DNA of 64,000 nt, from assembly GCF_946222605.1 (NCBI RefSeq), contig NZ_CAMIIE010000014.1:1-64000 (forward strand). The letters are read 5' to 3'. This document shows, one piece after another, positions 63,498 to 64,000 of the stretch. The notes under the pieces were generated by a model, which did not search any database, had not been told where the DNA came from, and saw nothing but the letters and a program-made list of their open reading frames with translations. How positions within the stretch are numbered: position 1 is the stretch's first letter; the number at the start of each line of letters is the position of its first letter. A program made the position numbers and the translations under genes. The stretch comes from an uncultured Acidocella sp. (GTDB lineage: Bacteria; Pseudomonadota; Alphaproteobacteria; Acetobacterales; Acetobacteraceae).

Positions 63498-64000
63498 TCA
63501 ATGCTCCGGCGGTGGCGCCGCCGCCGGCTTCACCTGCCGCAGCAGCGGCGCCAGGCACACCGCCAGCGCGAAGGCGGCGGCGATGGCGCAGAACGCATCC
63601 GCATAAGCCATGGTCTGCGCCTGTGCGTAGGTGAGTTTCCACAGCAGTTTCAGCGCCCGGCCCGACCCATCCAGCTGGTCGCTGAAGCCTTGCAGCAAAG
63701 CGGGGATCTGCGGCCGCGCCATGGTCAGGTTCGAGGCCAGCACCATGAAATGGAAATTCGTGCGGTCATTCAGCACCGCCCCGCACAGCGCGATGCCCAC
63801 CGCGCCGCCAAGATTGCGCATCATGTTGAACAGCCCGCTGGCATATTTCAGCCTTTCCGGCGGCAGGCTGCCCAGCCCCAAAGTCACCGAGGGCGCCACG
63901 CAGAAGACCTGCGGAAAGCCGCGCAAAATCTGCGGCACCAGCAATTGCTGCCAGCCCCATTCGCTGGTGATGTAGGAAAAGCTCCACATCCCCAGCCCGA
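63498..64000 (-). CDS. DHA2-type MFS transporter, C-terminal part
   Basis: Only the last 167 or so codons are in the window; the gene continues past 64000. The sequence IPALLQGFSDQ, the LKYASGLFNMMRNLGGAVGIALCGAVLNDR block in sections and a final hydrophobic helix match the C-terminal half of EmrB-type transporters. Such proteins often pair with an EmrA membrane-fusion protein, probably encoded outside the window. The stop is 16 bases from the converging exporter gene. Confidence 0.85.
   Translation of the reverse strand, partial: GLGMWSFSYITSEWGWQQLLVPQILRGFPQVFCVAPSVTLGLGSLPPERLKYASGLFNMMRNLGGAVGIALCGAVLNDRTNFHFMVLASNLTMARPQIPALLQGFSDQLDGSGRALKLLWKLTYAQAQTMAYADAFCAIAAAFALAVCLAPLLRQVKPAAAPPPEH

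Overview
The window is a GC-rich, gene-dense stretch of a heterotrophic bacterial chromosome. An alphaproteobacterium fits best. Protocatechuate genes run in the order pcaD-C-H-G-B, divergent from a PcaQ-type LysR gene with an ATAACC-N4-GGTTAT box, an arrangement known from rhizobia. Acetobacteraceae is my guess from overall style and from a hairpin-rich intergenic repeat; this is inference. I see no rRNA, tRNA, CRISPR array, insertion sequence or prophage. Almost everything is catabolism plus uptake.

Bases 1-9707 hold the complete protocatechuate branch of the beta-ketoadipate pathway in three units: pcaDCHGB (minus), pcaIJF (minus), and the regulators pcaQ (LysR) and pcaR (IclR), with a DHA2-type MFS gene after pcaR. 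Bases 9852-28674 look like a hydroaromatic uptake and aromatisation region feeding that pathway. It has two KstD-like FAD dehydrogenases in an operon with a shikimate-dehydrogenase-like protein, a TIM-barrel protein and a NIPSNAP protein; a LivK/LivH/LivM-LivG-LivF uptake system whose last three parts are fused in one 833-residue polypeptide; an OprB-type porin; another TIM-barrel enzyme; an ACS-type MFS permease; a quinate/shikimate dehydrogenase; and a two-domain 3-dehydroshikimate dehydratase (QuiC1/QsuB type) that makes protocatechuate.

Bases 28796-36089 are mixed: ilvE, a creatininase-like amidohydrolase, an SDR, an unrecognised protein, a LysR regulator, a membrane fatty-acid desaturase behind a tiny leader ORF, and an LLM-class flavin monooxygenase. 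Bases 36152-45955 form a guanidine-utilisation locus: an ABC importer (plus strand) converges on allophanate hydrolase, a urea-carboxylase-family enzyme and two DUF1989 proteins (minus strand). A guanidine-I (ykkC) riboswitch precedes the minus operon and argues that the carboxylase acts on guanidine, not urea.

Bases 46141-58010 carry sugar and sugar-acid genes. There is a PaiB-like protein; a 5-dehydro-4-deoxyglucarate dehydratase with a GntR regulator; a minus operon of a YihT-like aldolase, a zinc dehydrogenase and a YihV-like kinase, facing a plus operon of a sugar ABC importer with an embedded SDR; and an AtoE-type transporter. A multi-hairpin intergenic element (58016-58145) follows. 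The last part has a 2,5-dioxovalerate dehydrogenase-type aldehyde dehydrogenase, which would complete the glucarate route, then an acetolactate-synthase-like ThDP enzyme, an ABC-2 type exporter pair and the 3' end of an MFS transporter that runs off the window.
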